A stretch of DNA of 64,000 nt, taken from contig NZ_SJKA01000009.1 in NCBI RefSeq assembly GCF_004331435.1, positions 1 through 64,000 on the forward strand. The letters are read 5' to 3'. Made by a program: the position numbers and the translations under genes. Source of the stretch: Kribbella sindirgiensis. GTDB lineage: Bacteria > Actinomycetota > Actinomycetes > Propionibacteriales > Kribbellaceae. Below the pieces are notes generated by a model that had not been told where the DNA came from, did no database searches, and saw nothing but the letters and a program-made list of their open reading frames with translations. Positions 52,341-61,065 of the stretch are shown here, in pieces (the first letter of the stretch is position 1; every line of letters starts with the position of its first letter).

Positions 52341-53531
52341 ATGACGAAGGCCGCCGAAGAGAACCAGACGCCGCCGACCCAGGAAATGCCCGGGTCGGCC
52401 GGTGTCACGACCCCGTCCTCGGGCGCGCCTGTCACCACCACCTCACCGCCGGATCCCGGCAAGAGGTTGCCACGAGTCGAGTCGCTCACCGGTTTGCGCT
52501 GGTGGGCGGCCTTCTTCGTGTTCTGCCACCACATGACGCAGCTGGCGCCGCTACCGATCTACGACTTCCTGAAGTACGGCACGTCCGGCGTCACGTTCTT
52601 CTTCGTGCTGTCCGGCTTCGTGCTCACCTGGTCGTCGCGGCCGGGGACGAAGATCAGCACGTTCTACCGGCGGCGGTTCGCGCGGATCTTCCCGCTGTAC
52701 TTCCTGACGCTGGTCGCGGCGATCTTCGTCTTCTACCGGTTCGAGCCGCCGACCGGGATGTCCTGGATCAAGCCGGTCTCGATGACCGTGCTGGTGCTGT
52801 CGGCGTTCCTGGTCCAGGGCTGGTCGAACAACCCGACCATCCTGTACGGCGGCAACCCGGCCGGCTGGACGCTGTCGGTCGAAGCGTTCTTCTACGCGTA
52901 CTTCCCGTTCGTCTGGCGGGCCACGCAGCGGCTGAAGACGGTCGGTGGCCTGATCCTGTGTGTCTCGGTGATCGTGCTCGGCGGGGCGTACCGCCTGGCG
53001 CTGTTCCACTACAAGGCCGACGTACCGGTGTTGCCGCAGCCGGTGCTGCACTCGGTGGCGTTCCTGTTCGGCATCGGTCTCGCGATCGCGCTGCGGTCCG
53101 GCTGGACGCCGCGGATCCCGGTGTGGTTCGCGTTCCTGGTCACCGGCGGCGGCCTGTACCTGCTCTGGTACTCCGGTGCGCACCCGACGCAGGTCCCGGG
53201 CGCGGTCACGATGGGCCTGTGTCAGAAGGAAGTCCTGACGATGCTGTACGGCTTCCTGATCCTCGCGGTCGCGGCCCGCGACATGCGCGGCGGCCGGTCG
53301 TTCCTGCGCAGCAAGCCGATGGTGGCGCTCGGCCAGTGGTCGTACGCCTTCTACCTCGTGCACGCCACGATCCTGTATGCGATCAAGGAGCAGCACGGTG
53401 TCGCCGGCCCGATCGGCTGGTCCAACCTGACCTGGTACGCCGGTGTCCTGGTCATCTCGATCTTCGCCTCGTGGCTGCTCTACAAGTTCGTCGAGCACCC
53501 GCTGGAACGAAAGCTCCGAGGCCCCCGATGA
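52341..53531 (+). CDS. Membrane acyltransferase, acyltransferase-3 (OafA/YrhL-like) family
   Basis: 396 residues, about 10 helices. RVESLTGLRWWAAFFVFCHH carries the catalytic-type histidines; FFFVLSGFVLTWSSR and RRRFARIFPLYFLTL follow. It would add an O-acetyl (or similar) group to the glycan at the membrane. A 50-residue Pro/Ser/Thr-rich N-terminus precedes TM1. ATG 52341 lies 4 nt after the epimerase stop. Confidence 0.92.
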   Translation: MTKAAEENQTPPTQEMPGSAGVTTPSSGAPVTTTSPPDPGKRLPRVESLTGLRWWAAFFVFCHHMTQLAPLPIYDFLKYGTSGVTFFFVLSGFVLTWSSRPGTKISTFYRRRFARIFPLYFLTLVAAIFVFYRFEPPTGMSWIKPVSMTVLVLSAFLVQGWSNNPTILYGGNPAGWTLSVEAFFYAYFPFVWRATQRLKTVGGLILCVSVIVLGGAYRLALFHYKADVPVLPQPVLHSVAFLFGIGLAIALRSGWTPRIPVWFAFLVTGGGLYLLWYSGAHPTQVPGAVTMGLCQKEVLTMLYGFLILAVAARDMRGGRSFLRSKPMVALGQWSYAFYLVHATILYAIKEQHGVAGPIGWSNLTWYAGVLVISIFASWLLYKFVEHPLERKLRGPR

Positions 53532-53556
53532 AGAATCACTACCTAGTGGAGTTGCT

Positions 53557-54858
53557 GTGCGTGTCAGTGTTGTTGCCTTAGGCAAGATCGGACTGCCGTT
53601 GGCGGTCCAGTTCGCGGCCAAGGGCCATCAGGTCGTCGGCGTCGACATCAACGAGAAGTTCGTCGAGCTGGTGAACGCCGGCCAGGAGCCGTTCCCGGGT
53701 GAGGCCCACCTGCAGGAGCTGCTGTCCGAGACCGTGGCCGACGGCCGCCTGCGGGCGACCACGGACTACGCGGACGCGATCCCGAACAGCGACGCGGTCG
53801 TCGTGGTCGTGCCGCTGTTCGTGGACGAGCAGACCGGTCAGCCCGAGTTCGGCTGGATGGAGAACGCGACCCGTTCGCTGGCCGAGCACCTGACGCCCGG
53901 CACGCTGGTCAGCTACGAGACCACGCTCCCGGTCGGCACCACCCGGAACCGGTGGAAGCCGATGCTCGAGGAGATCTCGGGCCTGACCGAGGGCACCGAC
54001 TTCCACCTGGTGTTCTCGCCGGAGCGGGTGCTCACCGGCCGTGTCTTCGCGGACCTGCGCAAGTACCCGAAGCTGGTCGGCGGCCTGTCCGAGGAGGGCG
54101 CCAAGCGCGCCACCGCGTTCTACGAGGCCGTCCTGGACTTCGACGAGCGCCCGGACCTGGACCGTGCGAACGGCGTCTGGGACCTGGGCTCCGCGGAGGC
54201 GGCCGAGCTGGCGAAGCTGGCCGAGACCACCTACCGCGACGTGAACATCGGCCTGGCGAACCAGTTCGCCCGGTTCGCCGGCCAGAACGGCATCGACGTG
54301 CACGCCGTCATCGAGGCGTCGAACTCGCAGCCGTACAGCCACATCCACCGGCCGGGTATCGCGGTCGGCGGTCACTGCATCCCGGTCTACCCGCGGCTGT
54401 ACCTGTACACCGACCCGGACGCGACCGTCGTACGGGCCGCCCGCGAGGCGAACGCCGGTATGCCCGACTACACGATCGGCCTGCTCGAGGGCGCGTTCGG
54501 TGACCTCAAGGGCGCCAAGGTCGTCGTGCTCGGCGCGTCGTACCGTGGTGGCGTGAAGGAGACTGCCTTCTCCGGAGTCTTCCCGGCAGTCGAGGCGCTC
54601 AAGGCGCGCGGTGCCGAGGTGTCCGTGCACGACCCGCTGTACACCGACGAGGAGCTCCAGGGTCTCGGCTTCACGCCGTACACGCTGGGTACGCCGGTGG
54701 ACGCGGCGGTGCTGCAGGCGGACCACGCGGACTACGCGCAGCTGAGCCCGGCCGACCTGCCGGGTGTGCAGGTACTCGTCGACGGTCGCGACCGCACCGA
54801 CCCGGCCAAGTGGGCGGGCGTGCGTCGGATTGTGATCGGAAGGTCGGTCAGCCAGTGA
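53557..54858 (+). CDS. UDP-sugar 6-dehydrogenase (WbpA-like; UDP-Glc/GDP-Man dehydrogenase family)
   Basis: 433 residues. NAD site VVALGKIGLPLAVQFA, catalytic Cys in VGGHCIPVYP, SYRGGVKETAFSG near the C-terminal domain. The GGHCIPV form resembles WbpA/TviB-type UDP-GlcNAc dehydrogenases more than WecC (GGPCIAVDP). It oxidises C6 to a uronic acid. GTG 53557 has GTGGAG 6 nt upstream. Its stop overlaps the next gene by 4 nt. Confidence 0.9.
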   Translation: MRVSVVALGKIGLPLAVQFAAKGHQVVGVDINEKFVELVNAGQEPFPGEAHLQELLSETVADGRLRATTDYADAIPNSDAVVVVVPLFVDEQTGQPEFGWMENATRSLAEHLTPGTLVSYETTLPVGTTRNRWKPMLEEISGLTEGTDFHLVFSPERVLTGRVFADLRKYPKLVGGLSEEGAKRATAFYEAVLDFDERPDLDRANGVWDLGSAEAAELAKLAETTYRDVNIGLANQFARFAGQNGIDVHAVIEASNSQPYSHIHRPGIAVGGHCIPVYPRLYLYTDPDATVVRAAREANAGMPDYTIGLLEGAFGDLKGAKVVVLGASYRGGVKETAFSGVFPAVEALKARGAEVSVHDPLYTDEELQGLGFTPYTLGTPVDAAVLQADHADYAQLSPADLPGVQVLVDGRDRTDPAKWAGVRRIVIGRSVSQ

Positions 54859-57479
54859 CACATGCCGACCTGCGGGTCGTGATGATGGTCGCCAACGACG
54901 TCACCAACGACAGCCGGGTCCGCAAGGAGGCCGCAGCACTGGCCGAGACCGGAGCAGAGGTGACTGTGCTCGGGGTCTCGGCCAGCGGCCTGCCGTCGAG
55001 GGAGATGCTCGACGGAGCGCTGATCGTCCGGGTAGCGGTGCCTTTCACGCTGCGTGAGGAACGGAAACGAAGCCGTACGGCGCGCCGCAACTGGCGGCCG
55101 CCACTGGTGGGGTACCGGTACCGGGCAACCTATGTGGCGCGCAGCCAGCGGATCGCGGCCGAGCTCAAGGAACTCAAGGCGGACTCCGGGCACGCGATCG
55201 CGCGCGCCAAGGCGGGCCAGGGGAACCCGGTCAAGTTCAAGGCCGGCGTCGCCACCCGGCTGCTCCGCCGCGCGCGCTGGCAGGCCGCCGAGCGCGCCGC
55301 CTGGGTCCGCAAGGGCGTCGGCAACAAGGCGGACGGACCGTTCAAGTTCGGCTGGCGGGCGTACGACGGCGTACTGCACCGGCTGCCCTGGCCGGCGCCG
55401 TGGCGCAAGCTGCACCCGGAGGCGCTGGACCTGGAGATCGCGTTCGGCGACCTGATCGACCGCCTCGAGCCGGACGTCGTGCACGCCCACGACATGCACG
55501 TGATCGGCGTCGCGACCCGTGCCGCCGGCCGCGCCAAACTGCGCGGCCGGACGCTGAAGGTTGTGTACGACGCGCACGAGTACGTCGCCGGACTCTCGCA
55601 GTACGGCGCCCGGACCCGGCGTTCGATCGCGGCCTGGGCCAACCACGAGGCCGAGTACATCGGCGACGCGGACCGGGTGATCACCGTCAGCCCGGCCATC
55701 GCGACCCGGCTGCGGCGCGAGCACAACCTCCGGCAAGAGCCGACCGTGGTGATGAACACGCCGAACCCTGCTGACGTGTCGGTCGAGGTGTCCGACATTC
55801 GCAGCCAGATCGGCCTGGCATCCGACGTACCGCTGCTGGTCTACAGCGGTGGCGTGACGCGGGCGCGTGGCATCCACACCGCCGTCCAGGCGCTGGTGGA
55901 TCTGCCGGACGCGCACCTGGCTGTCGTGTGTGTACCTGGTGTGGCGACAGACGCTGTCCGCGAGCTGCAGGCGCAGGCCGCGCAGCTCGAGGTGCAGGAC
56001 CGCCTGCACTGCCTGGATCCGGTGAAGCCGGACGAGGTGGTCGCATTCCTGCGGACCGCCGACGTCGGGCTGATCCCGATCCTGCGCTACCCGAGCCACG
56101 AGATGGCGCTGCCGAACAAGCTGTTCGAGTACGCCTTCGCCGGACTGCCGGTGGTGGTCAGCGACATGCCGAGCATGAAGGAGTTCGTCGACCGCACCAA
56201 GATCGGCGAGGTCTTCACCGCGGCCGACGCGCACGACCTGGCGTCGAAGGTCCGCACGGTGCTCGGCGATCTGGACAGCTACCGCGAGCGGGTCGCCGAT
56301 CCGGCGTACCAGCAAGAGGTGTCCTGGGCTGGTCAGGCGACCAAGCTGCGGGAGCTGTACGCCGAGCTGACCGGGCGGCAGCTCGACATCACGCGGCCGG
56401 GTGGCAAGGCACACAAGACCGGGCGGCACCTGCTGCTCGGCCCGGTCAACAGTGCCGGACAGGCGTGGTTGTGGGCGACCGCGCTCGAGCGTGAGGTGCC
56501 GGACGTCAAGGCCGAGTCGCTCACCACGGGCAGCGGCGCGTTCGACTTCCGCGTGCACCGGACGGGCACCTACCGCCAGTACCGGTCGGATCTGCGCTGG
56601 CAGCTGGAGCTCACGGCGTACGCGTTGCGTGAGGTGACCCACGTGCTGTTCGAGGCGGGCCGGCCGATGTTCGGCCAGCAGCGCGGGCAGATGTGGACGA
56701 CCGACGTACCGATGCTGGACCAGGCCGGGATCAAGCACGGTCTGGTGTTCCACGGGTCGGAGATCCGCGATCCCGCGCAGCACCGCGAGCAGTACCGGTA
56801 CTCGCCGTTCCGCAACCCGGACGACGAGCTGACGGTGCGCCTGCAGGCCGCGAACAACCTGATGCGGCACCACCTCGAGGGCTACCGGGGGCCGGTCTTC
56901 GTCACCACGCCGGACCTGCTGGAGTTCGTCGACAACGGCATCTGGTTGCCGCTCGCCGTCGACGTCGAAGGGTTCGTGTCGACGCAGCCGGTGCTCGAGC
57001 GCGAGGTTCCGGTGGTGCTGCACGCGCCGTCGGCCTCTGCTCTGAAGGGTTCGGCGTACGTCGACCCGGTACTGACGGACCTGGATGCACGAGGCCTGAT
57101 CAAGTACAACCGGGTCCAGGGCGTACCGCACGCGGAGCTCGCCGAGATGGTGAAGAGCGCCGACATCGTGGTCGACCAGCTGCTGCTCGGTTCGTACGGC
57201 GTGTTCGCCTGCGAGGCGATGGCGGCCGGCCGGGTCACCGTCGGGCACATCGCGGACCCGGTCCGGGACCTGCTGCCGACCGACCTGCCGATCGCCGAGG
57301 CGACGCCGGACGACCTGGCGGAGGTGATCGAGCGGCTGGTCGCCGAGCGCGACACGGCCCGGAAGATCGCCGATGCGGGACCGTCGTTCGTGCGCGACCT
57401 GCACGACGGGCGGAAGTCGGTCGCGGAACTGCTGCCGTTCCTCAACAACGAACTGGTTTATGAGGACGAGAGCGAGTAA
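54855..57479 (+). CDS. Two-domain glycosyltransferase (GT4 plus second GT-like domain)
   Basis: 874 residues. Residues 1 to about 510 form a GT4-type enzyme (VMMVANDVTNDSRVRKEAAAL, VYDAHEYVAGLSQY, MALPNKLFEYAFAGLPVVVSD). From about 520 a second module begins at HLLLGPVNSAGQAWLW and repeats the blocks of the stand-alone 47365 protein (GLVFHGSEIRDPAQH, APSASALKGSAYVDPVL, SADIVVDQLLLGSYGVF). Two sugars could be added by one chain. GTG 54855 overlaps the dehydrogenase stop; the next gene starts directly after its TAA. Confidence 0.88.
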   Translation: MTHADLRVVMMVANDVTNDSRVRKEAAALAETGAEVTVLGVSASGLPSREMLDGALIVRVAVPFTLREERKRSRTARRNWRPPLVGYRYRATYVARSQRIAAELKELKADSGHAIARAKAGQGNPVKFKAGVATRLLRRARWQAAERAAWVRKGVGNKADGPFKFGWRAYDGVLHRLPWPAPWRKLHPEALDLEIAFGDLIDRLEPDVVHAHDMHVIGVATRAAGRAKLRGRTLKVVYDAHEYVAGLSQYGARTRRSIAAWANHEAEYIGDADRVITVSPAIATRLRREHNLRQEPTVVMNTPNPADVSVEVSDIRSQIGLASDVPLLVYSGGVTRARGIHTAVQALVDLPDAHLAVVCVPGVATDAVRELQAQAAQLEVQDRLHCLDPVKPDEVVAFLRTADVGLIPILRYPSHEMALPNKLFEYAFAGLPVVVSDMPSMKEFVDRTKIGEVFTAADAHDLASKVRTVLGDLDSYRERVADPAYQQEVSWAGQATKLRELYAELTGRQLDITRPGGKAHKTGRHLLLGPVNSAGQAWLWATALEREVPDVKAESLTTGSGAFDFRVHRTGTYRQYRSDLRWQLELTAYALREVTHVLFEAGRPMFGQQRGQMWTTDVPMLDQAGIKHGLVFHGSEIRDPAQHREQYRYSPFRNPDDELTVRLQAANNLMRHHLEGYRGPVFVTTPDLLEFVDNGIWLPLAVDVEGFVSTQPVLEREVPVVLHAPSASALKGSAYVDPVLTDLDARGLIKYNRVQGVPHAELAEMVKSADIVVDQLLLGSYGVFACEAMAAGRVTVGHIADPVRDLLPTDLPIAEATPDDLAEVIERLVAERDTARKIADAGPSFVRDLHDGRKSVAELLPFLNNELVYEDESE

Positions 57480-58655
57480 GTGCGGATTCTGATGATCGCG
57501 CAGTCCCCGATCGCCGGGGACTCGCGGATCCTGCGGGAGGCGACGGCGCTCGCCGCGGCCGGTCACACACTGCATGTGATCGGCCGGGACGTCCCTGAAG
57601 CCTGGCTTGCTAATCAACACAGCGAGGTGGGGCCTGGGATCACGGTGGAGTCGGTCTCCCGCTCCTCCGGCCTGCGGGCCGGGAACGGCGGGCTGACGGT
57701 CGGGCACGGGCATTCCGGGCCCAAGGTGCTGGCCAAGCGGTTCGGGCGGTGGCTGCTGCTGCCGGAGCACCGTTTGCGCACCGAGAAGCAGTGGCGCGTG
57801 GCCGCGGCGCCTCGGGTCGCTGACGCCGGTCCGGTCGACGTGGTGCATGCGCACGACTTCAACACGCTGGAACTCGCCGCTGAGTACGCCGCTCGTTGGT
57901 CCGCGGCGCTTGTGTACGACAGCCACGAGCTGTGGTTCGACCGGGCGCTGCCCGGACGGCCGACGCCGCTGTGGCGGGCCCGCGGTCGGCGGTTCGAGGT
58001 GTCGTTGGCTTCTCGCGCGCGGGTGGTTTTCACCGTGTCGGACGGGATCGCGGCGCGGCTGCGGTCACGTGGGTTGACCGATGTGCGCGTCGTACGGAAC
58101 ACGTTCCCGCGCGCAGACGACGTACCGCCGGCGCCCGAGCAGCCCGAGGGCTTGCTGTACGCCGGACGCGTCGGCGCCGGGCGTGACCTGCCGACCGTCG
58201 TCGCGGCGGCCCGCGAGCTGGCGCCGTTCCGCACGGTGCTGATGGGGTCGGTGGATCCCAACTATCGCTTGGACCTGGGCCCGGTGGAAACCGTCCCCGA
58301 ACGCTCCATCGACGAGGTCGACGACACCCTCCGCTCCTACGGCATCTCCCTCGTCACCCTCACCAACACCTGCGAAAACCACCGCCTAGCCCTCCCCAAC
58401 AAACTCTTCCACGCAGTCCGAGCCGGCGTCCCAGTAGTAGCCGCCGACCTCCCCGAACTCCGCGCCGTAGTCACCCACCACAAACTCGGCGCCCTCTACG
58501 AACCCGGCAACGCCCACTCCCTGGCGACCGCAGTCCGCACGGTGATCGACAACTACCCGACCTACACCGACGGAATCCGCGCCGCCGCCAAAGAACTCAA
58601 CTGGGAACACGACGCAGCCACGCTGGTCGCCGCCTACGCCGACCTCTCCCAGTAA
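57480..58655 (+). CDS. Glycosyltransferase, GT4-like
   Basis: 391 residues. RILMIAQSPIAGDSRILREA closely resembles the N-terminus of the previous protein; VDVVHAHDFNTLELA, LVYDSHELWFDRA and RLALPNKLFHAVRAGVPVVA follow. Last gene of the polysaccharide operon. From about 58270 the coding strand becomes strongly C-rich, ending directly at a repeat/hairpin region. Confidence 0.9.
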   Translation: MRILMIAQSPIAGDSRILREATALAAAGHTLHVIGRDVPEAWLANQHSEVGPGITVESVSRSSGLRAGNGGLTVGHGHSGPKVLAKRFGRWLLLPEHRLRTEKQWRVAAAPRVADAGPVDVVHAHDFNTLELAAEYAARWSAALVYDSHELWFDRALPGRPTPLWRARGRRFEVSLASRARVVFTVSDGIAARLRSRGLTDVRVVRNTFPRADDVPPAPEQPEGLLYAGRVGAGRDLPTVVAAARELAPFRTVLMGSVDPNYRLDLGPVETVPERSIDEVDDTLRSYGISLVTLTNTCENHRLALPNKLFHAVRAGVPVVAADLPELRAVVTHHKLGALYEPGNAHSLATAVRTVIDNYPTYTDGIRAAAKELNWEHDAATLVAAYADLSQ

Positions 58656-58658
58656 CCC

Positions 58659-58721
58659 CATTTGCCTGGCCGACCCACCAATTTGCCTGGCCGACCCACC
58701 AATTTGCCTGGTTGACCCATC
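58659..58721. repeat. Three 21-bp tandem repeats
   Basis: Units begin at 58659, 58680 and 58701, each containing TTTGCCTGGCCGACCCACC or a close variant (third: CTGGTTGACCCATC). They start 4 nt after the last glycan gene. Each unit carries TTTGCCTGG, which can pair with CCAGGCAAA at 58779-58787. Confidence 0.85.
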
Positions 58722-58725
58722 AATT

Positions 58726-58764
58726 GCGGGGTTTGTGACCCTGAATGAGGGTCACAAACCCCGC
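58726..58764. terminator. 17-bp hairpin, bidirectional terminator
   Basis: GCGGGGTTTGTGACCCT (58726-58742) pairs perfectly with 58748-58764 around GAATG. It lies between convergent genes and is enclosed by the inverted CCCATTTGCCTGG (58657-58669) / CCAGGCAAATGGG (58779-58791). Confidence 0.85.
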
Positions 58765-58791
58765 GTTTCGTTGGCCTACCAGGCAAATGGG

Positions 58792-60681
58792 CTAGCGGGA
58801 GGCCTCGACCATTTGGCGCATCAGTTTGACCGGGTCCTTCTCGGGCTCCGGCTGGGCCAGGCGGGTGGAGGGGACTCGGGCTTGTTCGGCTGTTTGGAGG
58901 GACGAGGTGTAGGTCGTGAGGGGGAGGGTGAGAGCGGAGCGGGCGGGGTCGAGGGTGATTGTCGCACCAGTGAACGGGACCGATGGGTTGTCCGGCTCGA
59001 CCGTCAGGACGAGGCCGAGGCGGTGGCCGGCGGTGAAGACCACGTCGTCGGCGTTCAGCTCGAATGATAGGTCGTACCAACGGTCCGAGCGGAGCGACTC
59101 CTTCACGTACGGGGACTTGTAGTGGCCGACGTCCGCGAGTGTGCGCACGACAACTGACGTATCGGAGACCGCGGTGTTGATCTGCGTCTTCGCGTAGCAG
59201 CCGGTGTCGAGTGCGTTGCCGTCACCCCAGCACACGCGCGTGTCCGGCACGTTGGTGACGTTCACGTACCGGTTCGCCGTACCGTAGTCGACCAGCCGCG
59301 CCTTGATGCCTGCGGCAACCTTGTTGACCTTGACGCGGACCGACACCTTCCCGGTGCCGCTGACCCGAACAGCCTTCTCCAGTTCGTCGCTGAGGAACAC
59401 GGCCCGGTCGGTGCGCGGCGTGGTCGGATCGAGTACGACGGTGTCCGCCGACTCCTTGTCCGTCCCGGTGAAGCTGACCGGGGTGCTCGTACCGGTCAGC
59501 TTGCTGAGCTTCACCGTGGTCTGCTTGGCACCGGCCGCCGGCCACTTCGCCTCGTCGACGAACGAGCCGTCCTCACGCTGGACAGTTGCCTGCGGTGTGT
59601 CCATCACGCCGTTCTTCAGGCCCTGTAGCCAATAGTCGAACCACGGGTGCAGCTTGTCCACCCACTCGTCGCGGAAGCTGAACCCGTCCAGGTGCACGCC
59701 CTGGTGCAGGAAGATCTTCCGGGGAACGTTGCGCTTCGCGAGCTCGTCCCACCACTCGCCGAACTGCCGCGTCTTCACGTTCTCGTCGCCGAGCCCGTGC
59801 ACGACGTACACACTGGAGTGGACCTTCGAGGCGTCGAGCCGGTAGTTCCGCGGGTCCCACCACTTGCTGTAGGAGCCGGTGCGGGTGTCGGAGTCCTGCT
59901 CGATCTCGTTCGTCATCTCCTCGCACCGCGGCGAGGCGTCGTTGCTGACGTAGTCGTGCAGGAATCCCATGTACTCGTCGTAGAACGGCACCCCGAAGCC
60001 GCGGGTGTAGTCGTACCAGCTGGAGATCGCCGCGATCGGCACGATCGTCTCCAGCCCGCGGACGCCGGTGCTCGCGACCGAGTTCGCGATCGTCCCGTTC
60101 CAGGACACGCCGATCATGCCGGCCTTGCCGGTCGACCAGTCGGCCTTCGCGGCACTGCCGTCCGGCTTGTGCCCGGTCGTCCGGTTGTTCAGCCAGTCGA
60201 TGACGGCCTTGGTACCGAGTACCTCGAGGTCGGCGCCGACGTCGGAGCAGCCGGTCGAGCGGAACGTCCCGGGCATGTCGACGAACGCGACGGCGTACCC
60301 CCGGGGCACGAAGTAGTTGTCCAGCCAGCTCCCGAACACCTGCCGGGTGCCGGTCGCGTCGAAGTAGGTGGTCGGGTCCCCCGCGTAGTACGGCGAGGCC
60401 TGGATGATGACCGGTACGTCGATCCCGGCCTGGGCCGCCTCGCCCGGCCGGATGATGTCGACGGTGATCTGATCGGTGATCCCGTTCGCGTCGCCGTCGA
60501 GCCGGGGTACGTCGACCTGTACCTTCTCGCGGATCGCGTTGTCGTAGTCGTACGCGGCCACCGTCGCGGTGCCTTGCACGAAGGGTTTGGACGGTACGGC
60601 GACCGCGGTCAGCGAGGCGGCCGGTGCCACCAGAGCCGCGAGCACCAGGGCCGTCCCGGCCCGAAACCGAGTTCTGCGCAT
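58792..60681 (-). CDS. Secreted CocE/X-Pro dipeptidyl-peptidase family hydrolase
   Basis: 629 residues. A Sec signal (RRTRFRAGTALVLAALVAPAA) is followed by an alpha/beta hydrolase with the nucleophile in GMIGVSWNGT, in place of GxSxxG (Ser in GVSWNG). The PepX C-terminal jelly-roll domain follows (RLGLVLTVEPDNPSVPF). Family members cleave X-Pro dipeptides or esters such as cocaine. It is exported; physiological substrate unknown. The gap 60682-60827 holds AT-richer sequence but no clear promoter pair. Confidence 0.9.
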   Translation of the reverse strand: MRRTRFRAGTALVLAALVAPAASLTAVAVPSKPFVQGTATVAAYDYDNAIREKVQVDVPRLDGDANGITDQITVDIIRPGEAAQAGIDVPVIIQASPYYAGDPTTYFDATGTRQVFGSWLDNYFVPRGYAVAFVDMPGTFRSTGCSDVGADLEVLGTKAVIDWLNNRTTGHKPDGSAAKADWSTGKAGMIGVSWNGTIANSVASTGVRGLETIVPIAAISSWYDYTRGFGVPFYDEYMGFLHDYVSNDASPRCEEMTNEIEQDSDTRTGSYSKWWDPRNYRLDASKVHSSVYVVHGLGDENVKTRQFGEWWDELAKRNVPRKIFLHQGVHLDGFSFRDEWVDKLHPWFDYWLQGLKNGVMDTPQATVQREDGSFVDEAKWPAAGAKQTTVKLSKLTGTSTPVSFTGTDKESADTVVLDPTTPRTDRAVFLSDELEKAVRVSGTGKVSVRVKVNKVAAGIKARLVDYGTANRYVNVTNVPDTRVCWGDGNALDTGCYAKTQINTAVSDTSVVVRTLADVGHYKSPYVKESLRSDRWYDLSFELNADDVVFTAGHRLGLVLTVEPDNPSVPFTGATITLDPARSALTLPLTTYTSSLQTAEQARVPSTRLAQPEPEKDPVKLMRQMVEASR

Positions 60682-60827
60682 ACGTGAATCCCCCTATGGG
60701 CGGTAGGTGAGGCTCTATTCTGTGCACAGAACTCACTCGCGCGCTCACCTTTCGTGAACAGCACGGGTAATACTTCACCCGCAACTTTCCGTACCCGCCT
60801 CGTATCAGATCTTCTGAGAGGGGCGAC

Positions 60828-61044
60828 ATGAACCGACGACTGACTGCCCTGGCCGCAGTCCGGTACCGACCACTACGGGTACGTCGTGATCGGCGACGCG
60901 CTCTACGTCAGCGGCTACACCGGGCACGCGAACGGCCTGTCGACGGTCATCCAGTCCCGCGGCCAGGTCCCCGCGACCTTCGCGGACCCGGTCTACTTCC
61001 GCTGGGTCCCGATCCCCGAGTTCGACGTCGCCAACGGCGACTGA
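60828..61044 (+). pseudogene. Internally deleted, frameshifted paralogue of the next gene
   Basis: ATG 60828 begins a signal-peptide-like MNRRLTALAAV. After about 30 nt the sense frame shifts by +1 and reads HYGYVVIGDALYVSGYTGHANGLSTVIQS... to TGA 61042. This tail matches the C-terminal end of the intact neighbour (YAVGHANGASTVIKS, then YFRFTPAYDP versus YFRWVPIPEFD). Everything between signal and tail is missing, so the gene is a deletion relic. Confidence 0.75.
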
Positions 61045-61065
61045 CCCCCTCCGAAAGGAATCCGC

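Noticed and set aside
54732..57926. A 1064-codon minus-strand open frame across the glycosyltransferase genes
   Set aside because: Antisense to well-supported GT genes, Arg/Val/His-rich without recognisable domains; a composition artefact.
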